Shown: positions 56,442 through 64,000 of the stretch, piece after piece
Position numbering within the stretch: position 1 is the first letter of the stretch
Layout of the letters: each line of letters starts with the position of its first letter
NCBI GenBank assembly: GCA_023955225.1
Contig: JAGSGJ010000007.1
Location: 1 to 64,000, forward strand
Origin: Sulfurovum sp.
GTDB lineage: Bacteria; Campylobacterota; Campylobacteria; Campylobacterales; Sulfurovaceae
Length of the DNA: 64,000 bases
Direction of reading: 5' to 3'
Notes under the pieces: model-generated
What the model was told of the DNA's origin: nothing
Database searches by the model: none
Seen by the model: only the letters and a program-made list of their open reading frames with translations
Position numbers and translations under genes: made by a program

Positions 56442-57581
56442 TTATTCTTCATCATCCTTAAAAGTAAAGACATCAGCATTTTTTTCATCGGCATGTTCAT
56501 CAATAATCGCACCTTTTCCAACACCCTGCATTTTAAGTTTCATATCTGATGGATTTGTTGCATACTCAAGTGCTATCTCTTCTGTGATCTCGCCTCTACG
56601 CAAAATGTCTAAAAGTGCCTGGTCAAAGGTCTGCGTACCGTAAATATCTTTTCCGTCAAAAAGAGCATCAGGAATCTCAGCATCTCTATTTTCAGCTATG
56701 AGTTGCTCGATCCTTGCTGTTTTTTTAAGAATTTCGATCCCCGCTACCCTGCCTCCACGCTTTGTAGGAATAAGTCTTTGGGAAATAACACCTTCGAGTA
56801 CAGAGGCCAAAGACATACGAATACGGTTCTGTTCATCCGTACCAAACATACCTACGATCCTGTCTATCGTCTCTTTTGCATCCAACGTGTGCAGTGTTGA
56901 AAACACAAGGTGTCCTGTATTGGCCGCATGAAGAGCGATATCGATCGTCTCCAAGTCCCTCATTTCCCCTACAAGTATAATATCAGGGTCTTCTCTAAGT
57001 GCTGCCCTTAGTGCATCAGAGAAAGAGTGTGCATCCGGACCTATACCCCTTTGGTTTACCAAACAACCTCTATCTTTGTGTACAAACTCTATAGGATCTT
57101 CAACCGTAATGATATGTTTTTTCTGTTCTCTGTTGATCTTGTCTAAGATGGCTGCAAGCGTTGTTGATTTACCAGAACCCGTGACTCCTGTCACAAGAAT
57201 GAGCCCTCTTTGTATCTCTGCAAATGTTTTGATCACCGGTGGTAGATTAAGTTCATCCAATGTCAATATTTTCACTGGGATAATACGGAAAACTGCACTC
57301 AAACCATCCATTTGAAAAAAGAAGTTTACACGAAACCTATTTTCATCTCCCAGTACATAGGAAAAATCCAGGTTTCTATCTGTCTTTAATTTTTCATATT
57401 GATCTGCAGTAGTGATTTCCTGAGCTAACTTGTCCATCATATCTGCACTTAAAGCATCTTGACCCAATACTTTTAACACGCCATGTACACGTACTCTGAC
57501 TTGGGAACCTGCTTTTAGATGAAGGTCACTCCCACTATTACTGATCATTGCTCTGAGATATAGCTTGAGTTTTTCTTCCAT
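56442..57581 (-). CDS. PilT/PilU-type retraction ATPase
   Basis: 379 aa GspE-superfamily ATPase. Walker A VTGVTGSGKSTTLAAILDK, Asp box ITVEDPIEFVHKDRGC, Walker B ALREDPDIILVGEMRD, and His box HLVFSTLHTLDAKETIDR. The region matching PilT's AIRNLIRE signature reads RIEQLIAENRDAEIPD, so it is a divergent PilT or PilU-like member, with an acidic tail (HADEKNADVFTFKDDEE). It would retract a type IV pilus. No other pilus gene is in the window, so the target machine is unknown. Confidence 0.88.
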   Translation of the reverse strand: MEEKLKLYLRAMISNSGSDLHLKAGSQVRVRVHGVLKVLGQDALSADMMDKLAQEITTADQYEKLKTDRNLDFSYVLGDENRFRVNFFFQMDGLSAVFRIIPVKILTLDELNLPPVIKTFAEIQRGLILVTGVTGSGKSTTLAAILDKINREQKKHIITVEDPIEFVHKDRGCLVNQRGIGPDAHSFSDALRAALREDPDIILVGEMRDLETIDIALHAANTGHLVFSTLHTLDAKETIDRIVGMFGTDEQNRIRMSLASVLEGVISQRLIPTKRGGRVAGIEILKKTARIEQLIAENRDAEIPDALFDGKDIYGTQTFDQALLDILRRGEITEEIALEYATNPSDMKLKMQGVGKGAIIDEHADEKNADVFTFKDDEE

Positions 57582-57603
57582 GTTGATCCCTTTGAGGTGT
57601 GAT

Positions 57604-58599
57604 TTATTTTAAACTGTCAAGCATCTCTTGGAATGCTTTTTCAAATGCTTCAAGTCCCTCATTTAAGAGTTGGCTATACACTTCATCCATATCAAATCCA
57701 TTATCGGCTAATTTTGTGAAGTAGCCGTTAATATCATTCTCTTCCAACGGGAATTTAGGTGCCGGTGCTTTTTTAGCGATGAATGCTTCTATCGTTGCAA
57801 GTGGTGCAGTATTGACAGAATGAGGTGCAAGTAGTTCTCTCATATAGTAATCTGCAGCCAAATCATCACCTTTGACCCCTGTACTTGCAAAAAGTGTACG
57901 AATACTAGGGGTGTGGTTTGCTTCGATAAGATTATAAATTTTTGCAGCATTGTAAATACCAGTTTTTGAAACAGACAACCCCTCTTTTTCCAGATCAGCA
58001 TCCAGTAATCTGTCAAAACGGCTTACAAAAACAGAGATCACTGCTTCTGCTCTCAATCCGCCATCTTTTTCAAAACAATCCAAGCCTTTTTTCATAGCCT
58101 TAAGAGATTTCTGTGTTTGTTTAGGTGAAAAGATAAGTGTGGCATTGACAGAGATACCTGTACTTAGTAGTTCTGTCATAGCATCATATCCTGCTTCAGT
58201 TGCGGGTACTTTTACCATGACATTAGGTTCGCCTATAGCAGCAAAAAGTCTTTTGCCTTCAGCCACAGTACCTTCTGTATCGTTTGAGAGGAAAGGATCA
58301 ACTTCAATAGAGATATACCCATCATTTCCTTCATCGTATAAAGGTCTTAATGCCTTTGCAGCAGTACGGATATCTTCTATAGCCAGTGCTTCATACTTCT
58401 CTTTTGGACTTTTGTCCGAGAGAGAAGTTAACTGTTCTTTATAAGCAGGAGATGTCGTAATCGCAGAAGCAAAAATAGACGGATTACTTGTAGCACCATT
58501 AATGATACCTTTTTCTATCAATGCTGTAAAATCATTTTTAAGAAAATCTCTCTCTACAAAATCCAACCATAAGGAGAACCCTATATCTCTATTTACCAT
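57604..58599 (-). CDS. tal: transaldolase
   Basis: 331 aa. NGATSNPSIFASAI at the start, NVMVKVPATEAGYDAMTEL with the Schiff-base lysine, and INATLIFS-like VNATLIFSPKQTQKSLKAM are transaldolase marks. It shuttles dihydroxyacetone units in the pentose phosphate cycle. The frame runs 93 nt further upstream into aat; ATG 58599 (MVNRDIGFSLWLDFVERD) is the family start and leaves an 11-nt overlap with aat. Confidence 0.95.
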   Translation of the reverse strand: MVNRDIGFSLWLDFVERDFLKNDFTALIEKGIINGATSNPSIFASAITTSPAYKEQLTSLSDKSPKEKYEALAIEDIRTAAKALRPLYDEGNDGYISIEVDPFLSNDTEGTVAEGKRLFAAIGEPNVMVKVPATEAGYDAMTELLSTGISVNATLIFSPKQTQKSLKAMKKGLDCFEKDGGLRAEAVISVFVSRFDRLLDADLEKEGLSVSKTGIYNAAKIYNLIEANHTPSIRTLFASTGVKGDDLAADYYMRELLAPHSVNTAPLATIEAFIAKKAPAPKFPLEENDINGYFTKLADNGFDMDEVYSQLLNEGLEAFEKAFQEMLDSLK

Positions 58600-59326
58600 C
58601 TTCGTACTCCCACTTAAAATGCTGCCATGAGCCAAAATCCATAGGTTTTTCAAGCGTATTTTCAAGTGCATCAAGAAAGAGACCTCTCTCAACCACTTCC
58701 GCTCCTAAACCCAGCATATGATCTGTTTTCATCTGACAATCTATAAAATCATAACCTCTCCTGCCTAAAACGTCACTTAGTGCTTTAAAAGCAACCTTGG
58801 ATGCATCGGAGACCAAAGAGAACATTGACTCACCAAAAAATGCTTTTCCCATAGAAATACCATAAAGCCCTCCTACAAGTTTTCCCTCTTTATAGACTTC
58901 AACACTATGCGCAAACCCCTCTTGATGCAGGCGTATATAGGCTTCCTCTATATCACTGACGATCCAGGAACTCTCTTGCCCCTCTCGGGACACAGTTGCA
59001 CAATATTTGATCACATCTGAAAATTTTTCATCAAAAGTAACGCTGAATTTTCCAGAACGCAAGACCCTTTTAAATGATTTCTGTACTTTAAAATTTTCAG
59101 GATAAAGGAGAAGTCGCGGGTTAGGTGACCACCAAAGTATAGGGTCACCTTGACTGTACCAGGGAAATATCCCTTTTTTATATGCCGTAAGCAGTCTCTT
59201 TGAAGAGAGATCTCCTCCATAGGCAAGAAGGCCTTCCTCTGAAGCTAAACGCGGATCAGGAAAAGCCGTTGAATGTTTACTCAAGGGAGGGATAACATCA
59301 TTACCCTCATCAAATATAGAATCCAA
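58589..59326 (-). CDS. aat: leucyl/phenylalanyl-tRNA-protein transferase
   Basis: 245 aa. Signature stretches: GLLAYGGDLSSKRLLTAYKK, GIFPWYSQGDPILWWSPNPR, and GGLYGISMGKAFFGESMFS. It adds Leu or Phe to N-terminal Lys/Arg of proteins, making them N-degrons that ClpS delivers to ClpAP. The start is TTG, with no ATG near. Together with clpA and clpS next door it forms a compact N-end-rule set. Confidence 0.95.
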   Translation of the reverse strand: MDSIFDEGNDVIPPLSKHSTAFPDPRLASEEGLLAYGGDLSSKRLLTAYKKGIFPWYSQGDPILWWSPNPRLLLYPENFKVQKSFKRVLRSGKFSVTFDEKFSDVIKYCATVSREGQESSWIVSDIEEAYIRLHQEGFAHSVEVYKEGKLVGGLYGISMGKAFFGESMFSLVSDASKVAFKALSDVLGRRGYDFIDCQMKTDHMLGLGAEVVERGLFLDALENTLEKPMDFGSWQHFKWEYEDGK

Positions 59327-59354
59327 CTATATATCCTTAACGAAAAAATTCAGC

Positions 59355-61541
59355 TTAACTTTGAAAATCAAAGTCTAAAGCCCCATTTTTATAGCTCACT
59401 TTCACAGAGCCGCCTTTTTTAAGTTTTCCAAAAAGTATCTCATCCGTCAGTGCCTCTTTGACTTTTGCATCTATGACGCGAGCAATGTGTCTAGCACCAT
59501 AACGTTCATCATAGCCCTCTTTGGCCAAATATTCTTTGGCTTTTTTAGCGAGAGTCACATTAACATTTTTAGGTTTAAGCAATAGGTTTAATTTATCTAA
59601 CTCTCTATCTACGATGGTGACAAGTACATCCAACCCGAGCGCATTAAATTCGATGGTAGCACTTAAACGGTTTCTAAATTCCGGAGAGAAGAAAGATGCC
59701 AATGCTTTATCTGTCTTCATCGAAGTATCTTTATTGAAGCCCATGACATTGGCTTCTTTAGTACCGATGTTTGATGTCATGATGAGTATCACATTTTTAA
59801 AGTCAGAGACCACACCATTATTATCTGTCAACTTCGCACCATCCATCACCTGAAGTAAAATGTTCATGATATCAGGATGTGCTTTTTCAATCTCATCAAG
59901 AAGTAAGACGGTATGCGGATGTTTTTTGATCATCTCAGTCAACAGTCCGCCTTGCTCATACCCGACATACCCAGGAGGTGCACCCACTAAACGGCTGATA
60001 GTATGTGCTTCCATGTATTCACTCATATCCAATCTCTCAAAATGCACATGCATCGTTTTGGCAAGCTGTGTAGCAAGTGCTGTTTTACCTACACCTGTAG
60101 GACCGACGAATAAAAAGCTTCCTATCGGTCTATTATCAGCATTGAGCCCTGCATAGGAACGTTTAATAGCCGTTGCCAATGCACCTATAGCTTCATTTTG
60201 TCCGATGATATGAGAGGCTAAATCTTTCTCCAGTGATTTCAGTTTTCTTGTATCATCCGTACCTATGACCGTTGAAGGGAGTTTCATGATCTTTGCTACA
60301 CTTTCTTCAATGTCTTTAGGTTTGACGGTCACACCCTCTTCTCCTCTAAGCATAAAGTGTGCACCTACCTCATCGATGATATCCATCGCTTTATCTGGTA
60401 AAAATCTGTCATGCAGGTACTTTACAGAAAGGTCAATAGCCGACTGGAGTGCCGCGTCTGTAAATGTGATGTTATGATAATCCTCATACTTATGTTTGAT
60501 CCCTTTTAGGATGGTCATCGTATCTTCAAGGCTTGGCTCTTCTACATCTATCTTGGCAAATCTACGGCTGAGCGCTTTGTCTTTGTCAAAAAAGTTTCTA
60601 TACTCAGTATAAGTTGTTGCACCGATACACTTCAAGTCTCCACGTGCAAGTGCAGGTTTGAGTAAGTTTGATGCATCCATACTTCCACCACTCGTTGCTC
60701 CAGCTCCCACCATGGTATGAATCTCATCGATGAACAAGATAGCATCATCCTGTGCTGTAAGTTCCTTGATGATACCTTTGAGACGTTTCTCAAAATCACC
60801 TCTGTATTTCGTGCCCGCAACCAATGCACCCATGTCTAAAGCAAACACCTTTGAACCCTTGAGTATTTCGGGGACATCATCTTCAGAGATCTTAAGTGCC
60901 AATCCCTCAGCGATGGCTGTTTTACCCACACCTGGTTCACCTACAAGCAGAGGATTGTTTTTCTTACGTCTACAGAGCGTTTGCATGACACGTTCTATCT
61001 CATCTATACGCCCTACTACCGGGTCTATTTTTCCCGTCTTGGCCAGTGATACTAGCTCCATGGTAAACTGGGCTAAAAGAGTTTGTTCTTCTTTCTGCTC
61101 TTCTGTAGTGTTGCCTACTTTATCGTACCGATGAGAGATAACCTCAAGTACATCTACACGTGTAATACCCTCTTTTTTCATCAAATACACCGCATACGAA
61201 TGTTCTTGCATAAAGATCGCTGCTATCATATCACCAATGCTGGCTTCTGTTCTTCCAGAACTATGGATGTGCGTCATCATGTCATTGATAGCACGAGACA
61301 GTGCTACTGTCTCAAATGGTTCTACCGCTTCTTTCAGTGAGGGGATGGTCTTTGTGATATGCTCAGTGATACCTGACTCCAGAATTTTAAGGTCGGCATC
61401 CAGTATAGAAAGTATCTCTTCTCCTGCTACACTTTTCACTATCGACAAAAATACATGCTCTACTGTTAAGTATTCATGTCTGTTCTCTTTAGCGTACCCT
61501 ACAGCTTGTTTAAATACATCGTTCAGTGCAATACTAATCAT
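59355..61541 (-). CDS. clpA: ATP-dependent Clp protease ATP-binding subunit ClpA
   Basis: 728 aa. An N-domain (ISIALNDVFKQAVGYAKENR) and two AAA+ modules: Walker A GEPGVGKTAIAEGLA with FIDEIHTMVGAGATSGGSMD, and Walker A VGPTGVGKTALATQLAKTM with LLLDEIEKAHPDIMNILLQ. It unfolds substrates for ClpP. ATG 61541 is preferred to the in-frame ATG 54 nt upstream, since GAGGATAG precedes it and clpS ends there. Confidence 0.96.
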   Translation of the reverse strand: MISIALNDVFKQAVGYAKENRHEYLTVEHVFLSIVKSVAGEEILSILDADLKILESGITEHITKTIPSLKEAVEPFETVALSRAINDMMTHIHSSGRTEASIGDMIAAIFMQEHSYAVYLMKKEGITRVDVLEVISHRYDKVGNTTEEQKEEQTLLAQFTMELVSLAKTGKIDPVVGRIDEIERVMQTLCRRKKNNPLLVGEPGVGKTAIAEGLALKISEDDVPEILKGSKVFALDMGALVAGTKYRGDFEKRLKGIIKELTAQDDAILFIDEIHTMVGAGATSGGSMDASNLLKPALARGDLKCIGATTYTEYRNFFDKDKALSRRFAKIDVEEPSLEDTMTILKGIKHKYEDYHNITFTDAALQSAIDLSVKYLHDRFLPDKAMDIIDEVGAHFMLRGEEGVTVKPKDIEESVAKIMKLPSTVIGTDDTRKLKSLEKDLASHIIGQNEAIGALATAIKRSYAGLNADNRPIGSFLFVGPTGVGKTALATQLAKTMHVHFERLDMSEYMEAHTISRLVGAPPGYVGYEQGGLLTEMIKKHPHTVLLLDEIEKAHPDIMNILLQVMDGAKLTDNNGVVSDFKNVILIMTSNIGTKEANVMGFNKDTSMKTDKALASFFSPEFRNRLSATIEFNALGLDVLVTIVDRELDKLNLLLKPKNVNVTLAKKAKEYLAKEGYDERYGARHIARVIDAKVKEALTDEILFGKLKKGGSVKVSYKNGALDFDFQS

Positions 61542-61542
61542 A

Positions 61543-61842
61543 TCAACTATCCTCTTCAATGGTTGCGAGTAATGGAAACTCATTATCTTTGGCACGTTGC
61601 TTGACCTGCTGTGCTTTGGTTTGTGCTATTTCAAAGCTGTAGACACCGCATATGGCTTTGTCTTTTTCATGTATCTGCAACATGATCTGTTCTGCTTGTG
61701 CATGTGTCTTATGGAAAATACTCGTAAGTACCTCCACGACAAAATCCATACTCGTATAATCATCATTATGAAGTAACACTTTGAACATCTTTGGTTCGTG
61801 TAACTCTAATTCTAGCTCTAACTCTTCTTCAAACTTTGGCAT
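61543..61842 (-). CDS. clpS: ATP-dependent Clp protease adaptor ClpS
   Basis: 99 aa. MFKVLLHNDDYTSMDFVVEV (hinge and N-degron pocket) and the later HEKDKAICGVYSFEIAQTKA are the ClpS signature. It binds N-end-rule residues and docks on the ClpA N-domain. Immediately upstream of clpA by 1 nt, they are clearly coupled. The N-terminal Glu/Leu run (EEELELELELHEP) is repetitive. Confidence 0.96.
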   Translation of the reverse strand: MPKFEEELELELELHEPKMFKVLLHNDDYTSMDFVVEVLTSIFHKTHAQAEQIMLQIHEKDKAICGVYSFEIAQTKAQQVKQRAKDNEFPLLATIEEDS

Positions 61843-61898
61843 ATTATGTTAAAATCCTCATAAATTATTCTATACTATTATACTAAAAAAACGGAGAA

Positions 61899-62537
61899 AT
61901 GCAAGTGCAATCACTTTTCATCACTGCAACCAACACTAACGTGGGGAAAACCCATACCACTGTTCAACTCATTGAAGCCTTTGCTTGCAAAGGTTTGTCT
62001 GTGGGTGCATTTAAACCTATCGAAACAGGTGTAAGCACTATAGCACATGATGCCAGTTTACTCTTAAAAGCTTGCCAAAAGGTAAATGAGAAGTTTAAAG
62101 ATCTCACAGAAAGTGACATTACAGCCTATACCTTTCCCCTCCCTGCAGCTCCTTTTTGTGCAGATATACACAAAGAGATAGTCATAGAGAAGATCCTTGA
62201 AAAATACCAAGAACTCTCACAACTCTGTGACATACTTTTAGTCGAAGGTGCCGGTGGTCTTATGGTACCTGTCACAAAAGATTTCATGATGATAGATCTG
62301 GCTAAAAAACTGGAAGCAAAAGTCCTTTTAGTCACCCCTAGCCGACTAGGATGTATCAATGATACTTTGCTTTCCATGGAAGCGTTAAAATCGCAGAATA
62401 TTGAGTTTGAGTGGTGTGTAAATCTATTTGAAGACAAGGAGACTTTTTCTGAAGTCACACAGCCTTTTTATGATGAAGTCTTCCCTGAGTGGTGGAGTGT
62501 TGAAAAAGGAATAAACAGGTTTATTAGCACCTATTAG
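61899..62537 (+). CDS. bioD: dethiobiotin synthetase
   Basis: 212 aa. The P-loop variant FITATNTNVGKTHTTVQLIE, then GAFKPIETGVS, and VEGAGGLMVPVTKDFMMIDL are BioD marks. It closes the ureido ring in biotin synthesis. The SD GGAG is only 2 nt from the listed ATG, but 8 nt from a GTG two codons later (61905), so translation may start at the GTG. It is divergent from clpS. The rest of the biotin genes are not in view. Confidence 0.93.
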   Translation: MQVQSLFITATNTNVGKTHTTVQLIEAFACKGLSVGAFKPIETGVSTIAHDASLLLKACQKVNEKFKDLTESDITAYTFPLPAAPFCADIHKEIVIEKILEKYQELSQLCDILLVEGAGGLMVPVTKDFMMIDLAKKLEAKVLLVTPSRLGCINDTLLSMEALKSQNIEFEWCVNLFEDKETFSEVTQPFYDEVFPEWWSVEKGINRFISTY

Positions 62538-62538
62538 C

Positions 62539-62595
62539 TATAATAGAATTCTCAAAATACCCTAGGCGTTCATAATGGGTTTTCTGAGAATTCTA
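62539..62595 (+). promoter_or_regulatory. pyrB promoter region with long inverted repeat
   Basis: TATAAT (62539-62544) is a candidate -10. Arms TAGAATTCTCA (62544-62554) and TGAGAATTCTA (62585-62595) are perfect, and an inner CCC/GGG extends them. The left arm would cover the predicted start of transcription. The repeat could be an operator or a bioD terminator. Confidence 0.45.
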
Positions 62596-62623
62596 ATTAC
62601 AAATTAAATCCACAAGGGCGAAT

Positions 62624-63502
62624 ATGCAACATCTGGTAGATACAAATAACTTAGCTGACACACAAATACAACAACTACTTCATGATGCCAAAACTTTCAA
62701 ACAACAACGTCCCCCTCAGCTGTTGAGAGACAAACTACTTATGACCCTTTTCTTTGAAGCATCAACACGCACACGAAGTTCTTTTGAAGTGGCAGCCAAG
62801 AGACTTGGCGCTGCAGTCGTACACCTTGACCCCGGTAAAAGTTCTACTAAAAAAGGTGAATCTCTCGAAGACACCTTTGCAAACCTTTGTGCAATGGAAC
62901 CAGATGGGGTGATCATCCGTCACTCTGAAAATGATGCACCAGGAATCTTAGCCGATATGCAGATGACCTCTGTCATCAACGCTGGTGCAGGTAGCTATGC
63001 ACACCCTACACAAGCACTCCTCGATCTTTTTACCATGGTCGAGCATTTTAATGGAAACATTCAAGGTAAAACCATTGCCATTGTGGGTGATATCGTAAGT
63101 TCACGTGTGGCTAGCTCCGGTATTCGTCTGCTTACACGTATGGGGATGAATGTCATTTTAGTTGCACCCAAACCATTTATGCCCCAGAGTGATCTGCCTC
63201 AATATGAAAAACTCGAAGATGTCCTGGAGAACATAGATGTGATTATGTCTCTGAGAGCACAATTGGAACGTCATGCTTCCCCTATTTTCGATAATTATGA
63301 TGAGTATGCAAAACATTACTGTATCGATCATAAGCGTTTAGCAGACAGAGACATTTTAGTGCTTCACCCTGGTCCGGTAATGAGAAATATAGATATCTCT
63401 GATGCCATGCTTGAAGATGAACGATGTAAAGTGCTTGAGCAGGTCAAAAATGGTGTCTATATGCGGATGGCTATTTTGAAACTTCTTCTTTTGGATTCGT
63501 AA
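62624..63502 (+). CDS. pyrB: aspartate carbamoyltransferase catalytic subunit
   Basis: 292 aa. FFEASTRTRSSFEVAAKRLG (carbamoyl-phosphate binding), NAGAGSYAHPTQALLDLF and DVIMSLRAQLERH are the family motifs, with HPGPVMRN near the C-terminus. It makes carbamoyl aspartate for pyrimidines. No pyrI is adjacent. pabB follows at 7 nt and probably shares the transcript. Confidence 0.97.
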   Translation: MQHLVDTNNLADTQIQQLLHDAKTFKQQRPPQLLRDKLLMTLFFEASTRTRSSFEVAAKRLGAAVVHLDPGKSSTKKGESLEDTFANLCAMEPDGVIIRHSENDAPGILADMQMTSVINAGAGSYAHPTQALLDLFTMVEHFNGNIQGKTIAIVGDIVSSRVASSGIRLLTRMGMNVILVAPKPFMPQSDLPQYEKLEDVLENIDVIMSLRAQLERHASPIFDNYDEYAKHYCIDHKRLADRDILVLHPGPVMRNIDISDAMLEDERCKVLEQVKNGVYMRMAILKLLLLDS

Positions 63503-63509
63503 AGAAGTG

Positions 63510-64000
63510 ATGCAATGGCTAGATAAAAAAGAAGGTTTTGAGGAAATAGACAAACTTTCACGTGCACGTACCCCTTTTCTTTTTATTAGCTCTTTTGATG
63601 GTGAGAAAATATTTGCCAAGCCGCTTGATGACTTAGATGATGACATTTTCTATAAATTAGAAGATTGGCGTAACTACCCTGTGAAAAAACGTACAGAAGC
63701 GTTTACCTTCTCCAAATCTCCTGTTGATTTCAACACCTATAAAAAAGTACTGGGTGAAGTACTCGAGGAGATACGTTCCGGTAATACCTATTTACTTAAT
63801 CTCACATTTAGAACACCTGTAGAGACGAACCTCACACTCAAAGACGTTTTCATCTATGCCAAAGCCAAATTTAAACTCTATTTTAAAGATGAGTTTATCT
63901 GCTTCTCTCCAGAGCGTTTTGTAGAGATAGAAGAGAATACCATAGCCACATACCCTATGAAGGGGACCATAAATGCCAACCTTCCTGATGCAAAAGAGAC
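63510..64000 (+). CDS. pabB: aminodeoxychorismate synthase component I, N-terminal part (3' truncated by window)
   Basis: About 163 residues are visible, running off the window. It reads MQWLDKKEGFEEIDKLSRAR at the start, then LEEIRSGNTYLLNLTFRTPV (the EI..GDxYQxNL region of chorismate enzymes), FICFSPERFVEIEE, and TYPMKGTIN, which correspond to SPExF and PIKGT of anthranilate/ADC synthases. Short PabB proteins such as this lack the long N-terminal lobe. It would make 4-amino-4-deoxychorismate for folate. AAAGAAG precedes the ATG; a GTG lies directly before it. Confidence 0.88.
   Translation, partial: MQWLDKKEGFEEIDKLSRARTPFLFISSFDGEKIFAKPLDDLDDDIFYKLEDWRNYPVKKRTEAFTFSKSPVDFNTYKKVLGEVLEEIRSGNTYLLNLTFRTPVETNLTLKDVFIYAKAKFKLYFKDEFICFSPERFVEIEENTIATYPMKGTINANLPDAKE

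Noticed and set aside
58600..58692. 31-residue N-terminal extension of transaldolase
   Set aside because: It lies within aat in another frame, and the conserved protein starts at 58599.
1..64000. tRNA, rRNA, replication origin, prophage or insertion sequence
   Set aside because: All gaps were read: none exceeds 250 nt, and none shows a tRNA cloverleaf, DnaA-box cluster, transposase or integrase.

Overview
The window is an AT-rich, densely coded bacterial chromosome segment with short intergenic gaps, frequent ATGA and TAATG overlaps, and only housekeeping, envelope and signalling genes. Protein families and gene order point to a free-living Campylobacterota (Epsilonproteobacteria), Sulfurovum/Sulfurimonas-like. 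The main evidence is a CosR/HsrA orphan response regulator that lacks the phosphoacceptor Asp. Several blocks also match the order I recall from Campylobacter jejuni: lpxC-tsaB-thrB-ylxR-infB-rbfA-rimP; fabH-plsX-rpmF-DUF177-ndk-fdx; rplY-pth-lptG-lysA-pheA-hisC; aat-clpA-clpS. I see no rRNA, tRNA, CRISPR array, insertion sequence or prophage.

Layout. 1-0.8 kb: 3' half of groEL. 0.9-16.3 kb (minus strand): a PAS/GGDEF/EAL protein, xseA, ubiE, ribD, then the translation-factor block rimP/rbfA/infB/ylxR, thrB, tsaB and lpxC, then an M23 peptidase, a DHH phosphoesterase, nadC and nadA. 16.4-20.4 kb (plus): plsY, folB, cosR, a DCC-family thiol protein, a ferredoxin and ppx. 20.5-22.8 kb: bamA, divergent from tyrA. 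23.8-30.5 kb: a complete moxR-DUF58-DUF4381-batA-batB-batC-batD operon, followed upstream by a two-component system (31-32 kb). 32.5-39.6 kb: mfd, folC, lptE, leuS. 39.7-42.6 kb: a neutral zinc metallopeptidase divergent from dnaX. 42.6-50.4 kb: ymdB-like phosphoesterase, fabH, plsX, rpmF, DUF177, ndk, ferredoxin, metK, dxs. 50.4-58.6 kb: a 70-aa unknown, hisC, pheA, lysA, lptG family, pth, rplY, pilT-like, tal. 58.6-61.8 kb: aat, clpA, clpS (an N-end-rule degradation set). 61.9-64 kb (plus): bioD, pyrB, and the start of pabB.

The most interesting signals are non-coding. (1) A two-hairpin palindromic element occurs twice, once supplying the dxs stop codon and once in frame inside dnaX, where it encodes 18 residues. 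One stem shows compensatory base changes between copies. (2) A 226-bp gap inside the Bat operon holds four inverted repeats and looks like another dispersed element. (3) The promoters of the two-component operon and of the moxR/Bat operon share an 11-mer, TGAGGTTAATT, next to an identical TATACT -10 box placed 28 nt from the start codon in both. This predicts that the two-component system controls itself and the Bat operon. (4) Palindromic operator-like sites overlap the predicted -35 regions of lpxC and of the larger ferredoxin gene, and an inverted repeat overlaps the predicted pyrB start.

All calls come from reading the sequence and remembered family features. No database search was run.
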